A stretch of 64,000 nt of DNA from an uncultured Pseudomonadota bacterium (GTDB lineage: Bacteria; Pseudomonadota; Gammaproteobacteria; CAJXQU01), in contig CAJXQU010000006.1 of the NCBI GenBank assembly GCA_913058255.1, positions 1-64,000 of the forward strand. Direction: 5' to 3'. Positions within the stretch are counted from its first letter, which is position 1; each line of letters starts with the position of its first letter. The position numbers and the translations under genes are program-made. The notes under the pieces were generated by a model. The model made no database searches. It was given only the letters and a program-made list of their open reading frames with translations, and was not told where the DNA came from. Below are positions 8,010-19,179 of the stretch, piece by piece.

Positions 8010-8879
8010 ATGCCAAAACTAATTATAGGTCTTGTTATTGCGGCAATTCTTTTTCTTGCTACGGCATTTACAGTTAAAGAACCCGAGTGGGCGATATTGT
8101 TTAATTTGGGTGAAATTAAGAAAGCTGATTTTGAACCAGGTTTACATTTTAAAGTACCGTTTGTGAATAATGTTAGAAAATTTGATAAGCGTATTTTGAC
8201 AGAAGATGAACAGCCGCAACGTTATCTGACTCAGGATCAAAACTATGTCATTGTCGATTCATTTATAAAATGGCGTATTATCGATCCTATCGTTTATTAC
8301 AATGCGACCAGCGGAGATCAAAATCAGGCTGGTCTGTTGATTTACCAAAAGGTCAACGACAATATGCGGGCTGAGTTTGGTAAGCGATCTTTGCACGAAT
8401 TAATTGCTGGTGAACGTGAAAGTGTTATGAAAATTGTCACTGCTCGTACTAATACACAAACGGTAGAGTTAGGTGCTGAGGTGGTTGATGTTCGTTTGAA
8501 ACGAATCGACTTCCCTGAAGATATTAGTGAGTCTGTCTACGGACGTATGCGTGCGGAACGTGAAAGAATCGCTCGGCAATTACGTTCTCAAGGTGAAGAA
8601 GCTGCAGAGCGAGTTCGAGCAAAAGCTGATCGTGAATCAACTACGTTATTAGCTGAAGGATATAAACAATCAGAAATTACTCGTGGTAAGGCTGATGCAG
8701 TAGCGACAGAAACTTATGCAACCGCTTATGAAAAAGACGCTGAATTCTATTCTTTCTATCGTCGTTTGAATGCTTATCAAAATAGTTTTTCAAATCAAGG
8801 CGATGTTATGTTGCTCGACCCTAAATCGGATTTCTTTAAGTTCTTTAAAGATCCGAATGCAACTAATTCAGCGAATTAG
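8010..8879 (+). CDS. hflC: HflC, SPFH-domain partner of HflK
   Basis: HflC is the second subunit of the HflKC complex around FtsH. An N-terminal membrane helix (about residues 4-22) is followed by EWAILFNLGEIKKADFEPGLHFKVP, the opening of the SPFH domain, and a charged coiled coil (ERIARQLRSQGEEAAERVRA). The length of 289 residues is standard. It sits directly downstream of hflK and before the DUF2065 gene, as in other gammaproteobacteria. Confidence 0.96.
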   Translation: MPKLIIGLVIAAILFLATAFTVKEPEWAILFNLGEIKKADFEPGLHFKVPFVNNVRKFDKRILTEDEQPQRYLTQDQNYVIVDSFIKWRIIDPIVYYNATSGDQNQAGLLIYQKVNDNMRAEFGKRSLHELIAGERESVMKIVTARTNTQTVELGAEVVDVRLKRIDFPEDISESVYGRMRAERERIARQLRSQGEEAAERVRAKADRESTTLLAEGYKQSEITRGKADAVATETYATAYEKDAEFYSFYRRLNAYQNSFSNQGDVMLLDPKSDFFKFFKDPNATNSAN

Positions 8880-8888
8880 TAAAGCCGA

Positions 8889-9077
8889 ATGGTGTGGCAG
8901 GATTTACTAACAGCGTTAGGTTTGTTACTAGTGATCGAAGGAATCATGCCTTTTTTAAACCCGAAGTCTTTTCGTGAGGCGATGTTAAAGGCATCACAAG
9001 CCGATGATTCCGCATTACGAATTTTAGGCCTAACCTGCATGCTGATGGGTGTGGGAGTTTTGTACTGGATCCGCTAA
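8889..9077 (+). CDS. DUF2065/YjeT family small membrane protein
   Basis: A 62-residue protein with two hydrophobic segments (residues about 5-22 and 43-61) and the DUF2065 hallmarks LVIEGIMPFLNP and LRILGLTCMLMGVGVLYW. The family lies between hflC and purA/hisZ in many gamma- and betaproteobacteria. Its function is unknown, although the linkage suggests a role near the HflKC-FtsH complex. The spacing to both neighbours (9 and 6 bases) indicates one operon. Confidence 0.9.
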   Translation: MVWQDLLTALGLLLVIEGIMPFLNPKSFREAMLKASQADDSALRILGLTCMLMGVGVLYWIR

Positions 9078-9083
9078 TTAAAT

Positions 9084-11580
<2,497 letters not shown>

Positions 11581-11582
11581 AG

Positions 11583-12221
11583 ATGTCACTGATCGCAAAG
11601 GATCTGGAGTATGCTCGAGATGATCGGGCTCTTTTTACAGGGCTTAATTTTACGATCAATGCAGGCGAAGTCCTCCAAATAGAAGGACCGAATGGCAGCG
11701 GTAAAACAACGTTATTGCGGATTCTTTGTGGCCTGATCAACGCTGATGGCGGTGAAATATATTGGTCTGATCAGGACATCCAGAAAGACCGTTATGACTA
11801 TTCTAACAACGCGAGTTATATTGGCCATCATGACGGGTTGAAAGGTGATTGTACTCCTCTCGAAAACCTAGCGTTATCCCATGCATTATCGAGTTCAAAA
11901 GAAAATTTTTCTGCACACGAAGCTTTGGAAAAAGTAGGTATGGGTGGTTTTGAACATCAGCTTTGTCGAACACTCTCTGCTGGTCAAAGGCGAAGGGTTG
12001 CTATAGCTCGCCTCTTAAACAGCCCAGCAAAATTATGGATCTTAGACGAACCATTTACGGCAATTGATCAGGCCGGAATTAGTAATCTAGAAAGTATTAT
12101 TACAGAACATGCGCATGCCGATGGTATGGTGATTTTAACCAGTCATCACCAAGTAAACTTGCCAGAGATCAATTTTTCTACATTGGTTTTAGGGCAAACT
12201 ACAAACACACAGCATTATTAA
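11583..12221 (+). CDS. ccmA: Heme export ABC ATPase CcmA
   Basis: CcmA is the ATPase of CcmABCD, which releases the CcmE-heme adduct during System I cytochrome c maturation. Walker A GPNGSGKT is at residues 35-42, the ABC signature is LSAGQRRRVAIARLL, and Walker B is LWILDEPF. The length of 212 residues is typical. The start is two bases after the purA stop, so the ccm genes here appear attached to the purA transcript. Confidence 0.96.
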   Translation: MSLIAKDLEYARDDRALFTGLNFTINAGEVLQIEGPNGSGKTTLLRILCGLINADGGEIYWSDQDIQKDRYDYSNNASYIGHHDGLKGDCTPLENLALSHALSSSKENFSAHEALEKVGMGGFEHQLCRTLSAGQRRRVAIARLLNSPAKLWILDEPFTAIDQAGISNLESIITEHAHADGMVILTSHHQVNLPEINFSTLVLGQTTNTQHY

Positions 12222-12234
12222 ATAGTAAATACTC

Positions 12235-12900
12235 ATGAATGCATTCACGGCACTCTTAAAACGCGATCTACTTCTCGCCTACCGTAATCGTGGAGAGCTG
12301 GCTAACCCAATGTTGTTTTTTATCATTGTTGTAAGCTTGTTTCCCTTAGCGGTTAGTCCTGATCCGAGTATCTTGGAAGGCATGGCCGCCGGTGTAATCT
12401 GGGTTGCGGCATTGCTCTCAACCTTGTTATCCATTGAGCGCATATTTCGTTCGGACTTTGATGACGGCACACTAGAACAAATTTTATTATGTCCCCAGCC
12501 GTTACCCATTTTAATGTTGGCTAAGGTTTCTGCACATTGGTTAGTGACAGGTCTCCCATTGATCATCGTTACGCCTTTGCTCGCGTTGTTGTTACATCTC
12601 CCAGAAGGAACGCTAGGGATCTTAATGTTAACATTACTACTTGGAACACCTGTATTAAGTCTAGTTGGCGCGATTGGTGTTGCACTGACAGTTGGATTGA
12701 GAAGAGGTGGCATGCTACTAACATTATTAATCTTGCCTCTATATACGCCGGTTCTGATCTTCGGTGCTAATGCAGTACAGGCAGCGACAATGGGCTTGGA
12801 TGTAACGGGGCAAATTTATCTGATGTCTGGTCTTTTAGTGTTGAGCCTGACATTGGCTCCGCTGGCGATAGGTTCTGCTTTACGTGTCAGTGTTAGTTAA
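12235..12900 (+). CDS. ccmB: Heme exporter membrane protein CcmB
   Basis: This integral membrane subunit pairs with CcmA. It has 221 residues with six hydrophobic segments and the family features LLKRDLLLAYRNRGELANP at the N-terminus and RSDFDDGTLEQILL in the first cytoplasmic loop. It starts 13 bases after ccmA and is followed by an unusually long 236-base gap before ccmC. Confidence 0.96.
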   Translation: MNAFTALLKRDLLLAYRNRGELANPMLFFIIVVSLFPLAVSPDPSILEGMAAGVIWVAALLSTLLSIERIFRSDFDDGTLEQILLCPQPLPILMLAKVSAHWLVTGLPLIIVTPLLALLLHLPEGTLGILMLTLLLGTPVLSLVGAIGVALTVGLRRGGMLLTLLILPLYTPVLIFGANAVQAATMGLDVTGQIYLMSGLLVLSLTLAPLAIGSALRVSVS

Positions 12901-13036
12901 TCCAAGTTAGTTAATCCAATCTTTAAGAGTGTTAAGCAACGGTAATGGTTAATTAAACTGCTCATAAGTATTGGGTAGAAAATCTTGGAGTGAGGGCTGT
13001 ATCAGAAAATATCACCATTTAAGCAAGGCATAATAA

Positions 13037-13060
13037 GTGAGCTGTTGTATAATAGCTCAC
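13037..13060 (+). promoter_or_regulatory. Promoter -10 inside a 7-bp dyad upstream of ccmC
   Basis: GTGAGCT (13037-13043) and AGCTCAC (13054-13060) form a perfect inverted repeat. The ten bases between them hold a consensus TATAAT (13048-13053). No good -35 element is seen at the right distance. A repressor dimer on this dyad would cover the -10. The ccmB-ccmC gap of 236 bases has no gene and is the likely start of a second ccm transcript. Confidence 0.45.
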
Positions 13061-13136
13061 CCACTTTTGATCTGGAACATCATTTTTTACGTGTCACCTG
13101 ATATTATCTCGACATCTGGAATATTTTAAGAACATT

Positions 13137-13874
13137 ATGCTGCAATGGTTACATAAATTAGCCTCACCAAAGATTTTTTATAATCTTGCCAGTAGATTGA
13201 TCCCTTGGTTTGGTTGGAGCACATTATTATTACTGGTCTATGGCCTTTACGGTGGCCTAATCGAAGCTCCAGCTGACTATCAACAGGGCGATAGCTTCCG
13301 AATTATGTATATCCATGTGCCCGCCGCTTGGATGTCTATGTTCATTTACCTAGTGATCGCTTTTCATAGTGCTGTTTTTCTGATCTGGAAGATCACCATT
13401 TCCGATATACTCGCTAGAGTCAGTGCGTTGATTGGAGCATCATTTACTTTTATTGCATTAGTGACAGGTTGTTTATGGGGAAAACCCATGTGGGGCACTT
13501 ACTGGATCTGGGATGCCCGACTGACCTCTGAGCTGTTGCTACTATTTATCTATCTTGGATATATGGGACTGGGTTCAGCGATTGAAGATCGTCGAGTCGC
13601 GGCTCGGGCCTGTGCCTTACTGGCCATTGTTTGTGTTGTGATCATTCCAATCATCCACTACTCGGTTATCTGGTGGAACACTTTGCATCAAGGTTCTAGT
13701 GTTAGCGTGATGAATAAATCGGCGATTGACACATCAATGTTGATCCCACTGTTAGTCATGGCTATTGCTTTCAAACTTTTTTATGTGCTCGTTGTCTTAA
13801 TGCGTGCACGTACAGAATTATTGTTTCAAGAACGAAAAACGAACTGGGTTCGTAAGCTTATTCAGGAAAAATAA
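13137..13874 (+). CDS. ccmC: Heme-handling membrane protein CcmC
   Basis: CcmC loads heme onto CcmE. The 245-residue protein has six predicted membrane helices, a periplasmic WWD-type motif (GTYWIWDARLTSELLLLF), and the flanking axial-ligand regions with IHVPAAWMS and HYSVIWWNTLHQG. The start at 13137 is preceded by a weak ribosome binding site. Its stop overlaps the ccmD start by one base (TAATG). Confidence 0.96.
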   Translation: MLQWLHKLASPKIFYNLASRLIPWFGWSTLLLLVYGLYGGLIEAPADYQQGDSFRIMYIHVPAAWMSMFIYLVIAFHSAVFLIWKITISDILARVSALIGASFTFIALVTGCLWGKPMWGTYWIWDARLTSELLLLFIYLGYMGLGSAIEDRRVAARACALLAIVCVVIIPIIHYSVIWWNTLHQGSSVSVMNKSAIDTSMLIPLLVMAIAFKLFYVLVVLMRARTELLFQERKTNWVRKLIQEK

Positions 13875-14047
13875 TGGCAGATTTCTTTCACATGGGCGGT
13901 TATGCCTTTTATGTTTGGTTAAGCTACGGTATCGGTGCCGTGGTTTTGATTATGAATGTAATCCTTCCCAAGCTTCATGCTAGACAGGTGAAAAGAGAGC
14001 TAGAAATTAGAATCGCTAGAGAAGAAAATAATGCATCCAGTACGTAA
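13874..14047 (+). CDS. ccmD: CcmD, small membrane protein of the heme export complex
   Basis: A 57-residue frame opens at the ATG overlapping the ccmC stop and ends 17 bases inside ccmE. It begins MADFFHMGGYAFYVWLSYG, followed by one hydrophobic helix and a basic, charged C-terminus (ARQVKRELEIRIAREE). This is the typical CcmD pattern: a conserved MGGYAFYVW segment, one membrane span and a basic tail. CcmD is needed for release of holo-CcmE from CcmABC. It is easily missed because of its size. Confidence 0.93.
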   Translation: MADFFHMGGYAFYVWLSYGIGAVVLIMNVILPKLHARQVKRELEIRIAREENNASST

Positions 14048-14483
14048 ACAACGTTTAATCTTGATAAGCTCTCTCGTCATTGGTGTGGCGATCGCAGTTG
14101 GTTTTATGCTAATGGCCTTAGGTGAAAATCTAAATGCCTTTTATAGCCCGACGCAAGTTCAGGCTGGAGAGGCACCAGGCGATCATACGTTTCGGGTTGG
14201 CGGTATGGTAGCTGATGAAAGCGTTGTGCATGATGAGAAAAATCTTGACGTTACATTCCAAGTAACTGATCGACTCAATACAACAACCGTAAAATACACC
14301 GGTATATTGCCAGATCTATTTAGAGAGGGGCAAGGCATCTTGGCCGAAGGAAAACTTGATGAGAAGGGAGTTTTTATCGCTTCTCGTGTCCTCGCTAAAC
14401 ATGATGAAAACTACATGCCGCCGGAAGTCAGTGAAGCATTGAAGGCGGCCCAAGACATTAAAAAGTATAAACAAAACCAATGA
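14031..14483 (+). CDS. ccmE: Periplasmic heme chaperone CcmE
   Basis: CcmE covalently carries heme from CcmC to CcmF. It has an N-terminal membrane anchor (about residues 8-31), an OB-fold beta barrel, and the heme-attachment motif LAKHDENYMPPEV with the heme-binding His124 and the adjacent Tyr128. The length is 150 residues. It uses the His form (HXXXY), the standard proteobacterial type. It overlaps ccmD at its start and ccmF at its end by four bases. Confidence 0.96.
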   Translation: MHPVRKQRLILISSLVIGVAIAVGFMLMALGENLNAFYSPTQVQAGEAPGDHTFRVGGMVADESVVHDEKNLDVTFQVTDRLNTTTVKYTGILPDLFREGQGILAEGKLDEKGVFIASRVLAKHDENYMPPEVSEALKAAQDIKKYKQNQ

Positions 14484-16498
14484 TACCTGAAATCGGACAT
14501 TTCGCACTGATCATGGCGCTTTGTATGGCGCTGGTGCAGACAATTTTACCAATATGGGGTTCAGAAAAATCTAATCCCTCATTAATGGCTGTTGCTAGAC
14601 CGGCTGCGATTGGACAATTTTTGTTCATGACCATTTCATATGCAGCGTTAACATTATCATTTATCAATCATGATTTTAGTGTCAGTTATGTAGCCAATAA
14701 CTCCAACTCAGCCTTGCCAATGATCTATTTGATCTCTGGGGTATGGGGTTCTCACGAAGGCTCAATGTTACTGTGGGTTTTCATCCTTGCAGGGTGGACT
14801 ATCATGGTTGCAATCTTTAGTCGTAGTTTGCCTGAAGCGACGGTGGCAAGAGTTCTGTCTGTCTTAGGATTTTTAAGTGTAGGCTTGATTTTTTTCATGT
14901 TATTTACTTCGAATCCATTTGATCGTTTATTGCCGGCCGCTGCCGATGGTGCTGATCTCAACCCATTATTACAAGATCCCGGTATGGCGTTTCACCCACC
15001 CATGCTCTACATGGGCTACGTAGGCTTTGCCGTACCTTTCGCCTTTGCTATTGCGGCATTGATCGGTGGAGAGCTAGATGCTGCATGGGCACGTTGGTCT
15101 CGTCCATGGACAACGGTAGCGTGGCTATTCTTAACACTAGGTATTGGTCTGGGTAGCTGGTGGGCTTATTATGAGCTTGGCTGGGGTGGCTGGTGGTTCT
15201 GGGATCCTGTGGAAAATGCATCGTTTATGCCGTGGCTAGTCGGCACCGCATTAATTCATTCACTTGCAGTGACAGAAAAACGTGGACTGTTTCGTGGTTG
15301 GACGGTTTTATTAGCGATCATTGCATTCTCATTGAGCTTGTTAGGCACATTTTTAGTTCGATCAGGTGTATTAACCTCTGTTCATGCCTTCGCGACAGAT
15401 CCTTCACGCGGACTCTATATCCTTGTCTTCTTAAGTGTCGTTGTTGGCGGATCTCTGGCTTTGTACGCATGGCGAATGCAGACATTGAAAACCGTTGGAG
15501 AGTTTAAGGCGCTCTCGCGTGAAACATTACTATTGTTGAATAATGTTTTGTTGGTCACAGCCGCGGCGAGTATTTTATTAGGTACGATTTATCCGTTGAT
15601 TATCGACGCATTGGGCAAGGGTAAAATCTCAGTAGGCCCACCGTATTTTAATGCTGTGTTTATGCCATTAATGTTGCCGCTTTGCTTTTTACTCGGTATC
15701 GGTCCACTGGTTCGTTGGAAAGAACAAAGTGGTCAAAAGCTGTGGAAGAGCTTACAAGGAATTATAATCATCGTATTGATAGTTTCAGCTCTTGTGGCTT
15801 TTACCATGATGAAATCTTCCTCAATGCTTGTTCTTGTTGGTTTAACAGTAGCGGTATGGATGATAGTTTCCAGCTTGGCTTACCTCAAACAAAGGCTTAC
15901 TAATCGAAAAGGCTTCGCCGCTATTCGTGCAGTTCCTGCCCATGTTTATGGCATGGTTCTGGCCCATATGGGGTTAGCGATCACTGTAATCGGTGTAACA
16001 ATGTCAGGTGCTTACAGTAATGATCATGATATTCGCATGACACCGGGAGATCAGAAAGAACTCGCTGGTTATATGTTCAAATTTGAAGCATTAGAACAAA
16101 AACAGGGGCCAAACTACCTTGCTAATGTAGGTGTTTTTTCAGTATCGAAAGACGGTAAATATATCGCGACAATGAGACCTGAAAAGCGAACCTATCAAGT
16201 ACGCCAAAACATGATGACAGAGGCTGCGATTGATACAACATTTACTCGAGATTTATATATTTCTTTAGGCAAGCCATCTGAGGGTGGTGATCCAAATAAC
16301 TGGCCAGTACGACTCTACTTTAAACCTTTTATAAGTTGGATCTGGGCTGGGGTTTTGTTTATGGGACTGGGTGGGATCTTTGCCGCATCTGATCGACGTT
16401 ATCGAGTAACGGCAAGAAAAGTGTTAGAAAAAAAGCTCAATAATCGATTTGTTGTAGATGGCGTATCAAAAAAAGTACTTTCTAAATCAGAGCAATGA
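14480..16498 (+). CDS. ccmF: Cytochrome c heme lyase subunit CcmF
   Basis: CcmF is the large membrane protein that attaches heme from CcmE to apocytochrome c. The 672-residue sequence has many membrane helices and the tryptophan-rich heme-handling loop with GSWWAYYELGWGGWWFWDP followed by VENASFMPWL. Conserved FHPPMLYMGYVG precedes it. The C-terminal periplasmic domain (about residues 500-615) ends in a final helix. It shares ATGA overlaps with ccmE and ccmG, indicating tight translational coupling. Confidence 0.97.
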   Translation: MIPEIGHFALIMALCMALVQTILPIWGSEKSNPSLMAVARPAAIGQFLFMTISYAALTLSFINHDFSVSYVANNSNSALPMIYLISGVWGSHEGSMLLWVFILAGWTIMVAIFSRSLPEATVARVLSVLGFLSVGLIFFMLFTSNPFDRLLPAAADGADLNPLLQDPGMAFHPPMLYMGYVGFAVPFAFAIAALIGGELDAAWARWSRPWTTVAWLFLTLGIGLGSWWAYYELGWGGWWFWDPVENASFMPWLVGTALIHSLAVTEKRGLFRGWTVLLAIIAFSLSLLGTFLVRSGVLTSVHAFATDPSRGLYILVFLSVVVGGSLALYAWRMQTLKTVGEFKALSRETLLLLNNVLLVTAAASILLGTIYPLIIDALGKGKISVGPPYFNAVFMPLMLPLCFLLGIGPLVRWKEQSGQKLWKSLQGIIIIVLIVSALVAFTMMKSSSMLVLVGLTVAVWMIVSSLAYLKQRLTNRKGFAAIRAVPAHVYGMVLAHMGLAITVIGVTMSGAYSNDHDIRMTPGDQKELAGYMFKFEALEQKQGPNYLANVGVFSVSKDGKYIATMRPEKRTYQVRQNMMTEAAIDTTFTRDLYISLGKPSEGGDPNNWPVRLYFKPFISWIWAGVLFMGLGGIFAASDRRYRVTARKVLEKKLNNRFVVDGVSKKVLSKSEQ

Positions 16499-17028
16499 AA
16501 AAAATAATTTATATTCTGCCACTGCTATTATTTTTTATTATCGTTGGATTTTTCATCAATGGTTTGAATAAAGATCCGCGCTTGATCCCATCACCACTGA
16601 TCGGCAAAGCAGCTCCTGAATTTATCATTCCACAACTCATTGATGAAGGTAAGCAGTTACAGCAGACTGATCTTAAAGGAAAGGTATTGTTATTAAATTT
16701 TTGGGCAACTTGGTGCCCAACTTGTCGTGGTGAACATGATGTTTTAATGGAGATCGCTAGACATAAATCCGTTGCGATGTATGGTATCGATTACAAAGAC
16801 AAAAGACCTGATGCTATAAAGTGGCTTGAAGATTTAGGTAATCCATATCATGCAATAGGTTTTGATTATGAAGGTTCTGTAGGCATCGACTGGGGTGTTT
16901 ATGGCACGCCTGAAACATTTGTGATCGATAAACAAGGCATCATCCGCTACAAACATGTTGGTGCTATCTCGTGGCAAGATTGGAAGCAAATTTTAGAACC
17001 CATTGTTTTAAAACTACAACAAGAATAA
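16495..17028 (+). CDS. ccmG: Membrane-anchored thiol-disulfide oxidoreductase CcmG/DsbE
   Basis: CcmG reduces the CXXCH thiols of apocytochrome c. An N-terminal signal anchor (about residues 4-22) precedes a thioredoxin fold with WCPTC (Cys74 and Cys77) and the cis-proline region VYGTPETFVIDKQG. The 177-residue length is normal. The GVYGTPE element is diagnostic of CcmG rather than a general thioredoxin. The start overlaps the ccmF stop. Confidence 0.95.
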   Translation: MKKIIYILPLLLFFIIVGFFINGLNKDPRLIPSPLIGKAAPEFIIPQLIDEGKQLQQTDLKGKVLLLNFWATWCPTCRGEHDVLMEIARHKSVAMYGIDYKDKRPDAIKWLEDLGNPYHAIGFDYEGSVGIDWGVYGTPETFVIDKQGIIRYKHVGAISWQDWKQILEPIVLKLQQE

Positions 17029-17035
17029 TGACGAA

Positions 17036-17482
17036 ATGAAAACATTCATTACTTGTATCATGATTTTTTTCTCTGTTTTTATACAGGCAGAAGATCAGCG
17101 CTTTTCTTTTTCAGATCCTGCTCAAATTGAACGTTTCCGTGAACTAACTGAAGAGCTACGCTGCTTAGTCTGTCAAAACCAATCACTAGCAGATTCTGAT
17201 GCACCTTTAGCGAATGATTTACGCAAAAGAGTTTTTGGTTTGATGAGTAATGGCAAATCAGACGATCAAATTATTGAAGAGTTGGTTAAGGTTTACGGCG
17301 AGTTTGTTTTATACCGACCAAGAATGACACCACAGAATTATTTACTATGGTTTGCGCCTGTTTTATTAGTATTGATTGGGATTATCATTGTTGTTGTCAT
17401 GATTCGGCGACGTTCAGAACTCGTTCAAGTTAGCCAAACTGATCTAGAAAAGGCTAAACAATTGCTTGAGGAAGAACAATGA
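17036..17482 (+). CDS. ccmH: Cytochrome c maturation thiol-reductase CcmH
   Basis: CcmH works with CcmG and CcmI in presenting reduced apocytochrome to CcmF. It has a signal peptide (cleavage near residue 18), the LRCLVCQNQSLADSDAPLA motif with Cys43 and Cys46, a three-helix domain and a C-terminal membrane anchor (about residues 103-122). This is the short form of 148 residues, with the TPR part encoded separately as ccmI. It overlaps ccmI by four bases. Confidence 0.95.
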   Translation: MKTFITCIMIFFSVFIQAEDQRFSFSDPAQIERFRELTEELRCLVCQNQSLADSDAPLANDLRKRVFGLMSNGKSDDQIIEELVKVYGEFVLYRPRMTPQNYLLWFAPVLLVLIGIIIVVVMIRRRSELVQVSQTDLEKAKQLLEEEQ

Positions 17483-18687
17483 TTATTTTTTCTATTATCG
17501 CCGCGATAATGGTCATCATCGCTTTTTCAATAATCCTACCGCCTTTATTCAGGAAAGGTTTTATTGTCGAAACCCATACAGAAAAAAATGATACTAACGT
17601 GATTATTGCTCGCGAACGTTTACAGGAATTAAAAGCAGATTTTACAGCAGGTAAGATGGAGCAAAGAGAATTTGATCTAGCGAAATCTGAAATTGAATTA
17701 AACCTAGCTGAGTCTTTGGCTTATAAAAATAATTCAAATTTAGAACCTAAACATAATCGTCGATTGGTTCTACCCTTGATGATTTTGATACCTGTCATTG
17801 CAGTTGCTGTCTATCAAATGACGGGAACACCGATTGCACTTGATCCTGAGCAGTTGAAAGCACAGCAAGAGATGCCGGATGCTGAGGCGATGGTCGCAGC
17901 GTTAGCTGAGCGGCTTGAAACTAACCCTGCGGATGGGGAAGGCTGGACGATACTGGGACGATCTTATGTAGCAATGGGACGTTTTTCAGAAGCTGAAGTG
18001 GCTTTCTCAAAAGCACATGAAATTATTGGAGATGTTCCGTCGCTATTAGCTGATTATGCAGATGCAATCGGTAGAGGTAACAACAATAGAGATCTGACAG
18101 GCGCAGCGAAACTTCTGATCGAAAAATCTCTCTCCATTGATCCACAACACCCAAAGTCTCGTTGGCTTGCTGGGATGTTAGCTTTTCAAGAAAAAGAGTA
18201 TGAAAAAGTTACTGAGTATTTAGAGCCACTTTTATCGCAAACTGAGCCTGGAACTGAGCTGCACGAAGGCTTGAAAGGTTTGATAAACGAAGCACGCTCT
18301 CAATCAGGTCAGGAGCCAGTCATTGAGCAGGTAACGGTTTCGGTTTCTTTGACGGTAAATGTCAGTCTTGCTCAAACGCTTAAAGATGCTGCTGGAGAGG
18401 ATGACACTGTGTATGTATTTGCTAAAGCTAGCCAAGGCCCTCCCATTCCTTTAGCAGTTGCTAAATTAACAGTAAAAGACTTGCCTGCAACGGTTAAACT
18501 CAATGATGCAATGGCCATGCGCCCAGATCTGAAAATTTCTATGTATGAAGAGGTCTTAATCAGTGCCAGAGTTTCTAAAACAGGTAATGCAATTGCAACT
18601 TCTGGCGATTATCAAGCTAGCACAGTGAGTATAGAGACCTCAACAATCGAACCGATTAGTCTGATAATTAATCAATTAATCCCATAG
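17479..18687 (+). CDS. ccmI: Cytochrome c maturation TPR protein CcmI
   Basis: CcmI (CycH) is an apocytochrome chaperone. Two membrane helices (about residues 2-21 and 91-108) flank a cytoplasmic loop with the family's RERLQELKADFTAGKMEQREF segment. The periplasmic part holds TPR-like helices (EGWTILGRSYVAMGRFSEAE) and a C-terminal beta-rich domain that includes VYVFAKASQGPPIPLAV. At 402 residues it is full length and completes the ccm set from A to I. Confidence 0.93.
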   Translation: MIIFSIIAAIMVIIAFSIILPPLFRKGFIVETHTEKNDTNVIIARERLQELKADFTAGKMEQREFDLAKSEIELNLAESLAYKNNSNLEPKHNRRLVLPLMILIPVIAVAVYQMTGTPIALDPEQLKAQQEMPDAEAMVAALAERLETNPADGEGWTILGRSYVAMGRFSEAEVAFSKAHEIIGDVPSLLADYADAIGRGNNNRDLTGAAKLLIEKSLSIDPQHPKSRWLAGMLAFQEKEYEKVTEYLEPLLSQTEPGTELHEGLKGLINEARSQSGQEPVIEQVTVSVSLTVNVSLAQTLKDAAGEDDTVYVFAKASQGPPIPLAVAKLTVKDLPATVKLNDAMAMRPDLKISMYEEVLISARVSKTGNAIATSGDYQASTVSIETSTIEPISLIINQLIP

Positions 18688-18691
18688 GCAA

Positions 18692-18831
18692 ATCTTGTCA
18701 CTTCCTAGATCTACTGGAGGTGAAACTATTCGTAAACAAAATACTATCAATACGAAGATAGAACCGAGGAAGTTACTCGAATAGTTTCGATGTTGATTGT
18801 TCTCAACTAGCTGAAATTATTCTGACAAGAT
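18692..18831. ncRNA. Nested inverted repeats; candidate structured RNA with pseudoknot
   Basis: Three pairings are visible. An outer 9-bp pair joins ATCTTGTCA (18692-18700) to TGACAAGAT (18823-18831). An inner 11-bp pair joins GAAACTATTCG (18722-18732) to CGAATAGTTTC (18778-18788). A third 7-bp match joins ACTTCCT (18700-18706) to AGGAAGT (18767-18773) and would cross the inner stem, giving a pseudoknot. The 140 bases have no coding frame and no T-run. The element lies 5 bases after the ccmI stop. Strand and function are unknown; a 3' UTR structure, a small RNA or a mobile palindromic element are all possible. Confidence 0.4.
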
Positions 18832-19179
18832 AGGCGGTTGTTCGTCTATTTTAATAACTAATCGCAAGATCTTTCATATATTATTTCAATATCATGTTTG
18901 CAAACTATTCACTTACAAAAATTGAGTCCTAACTCTGTGAAGGAGCGAAATCAGACTGTCATGGGCAAGGTGATTTTCATCGTTTAGATCCGTTATTCGA
19001 ACGGGTAATTCATGAAAAAAAAAGATTGAACGGACTACTCTATTTTGATTTTAGTCATTTTTATCATTTTTAAGCTTTATTATGAATTAGTAAAAACTAA
19101 CATATAAACAACTAATTAACTTGATTTTTGTATAAATAAGATTAAGATTCAGAGCACATTTTAAAGATTAGGCTATACC
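18832..19179. other. AT-rich leader region of ftsK, no gene seen
   Basis: No open frame longer than a few codons and no tRNA is visible between the folded element and ftsK. The last 130 bases are very AT-rich, which fits a promoter region, but I cannot fix -35 and -10 boxes. Confidence 0.5.

Noticed and set aside
12279-12713. Leftward 144-codon ORF opposite ccmB
   Set aside because: It is antisense to a clear ccmB, has low-complexity composition and no ribosome binding site.
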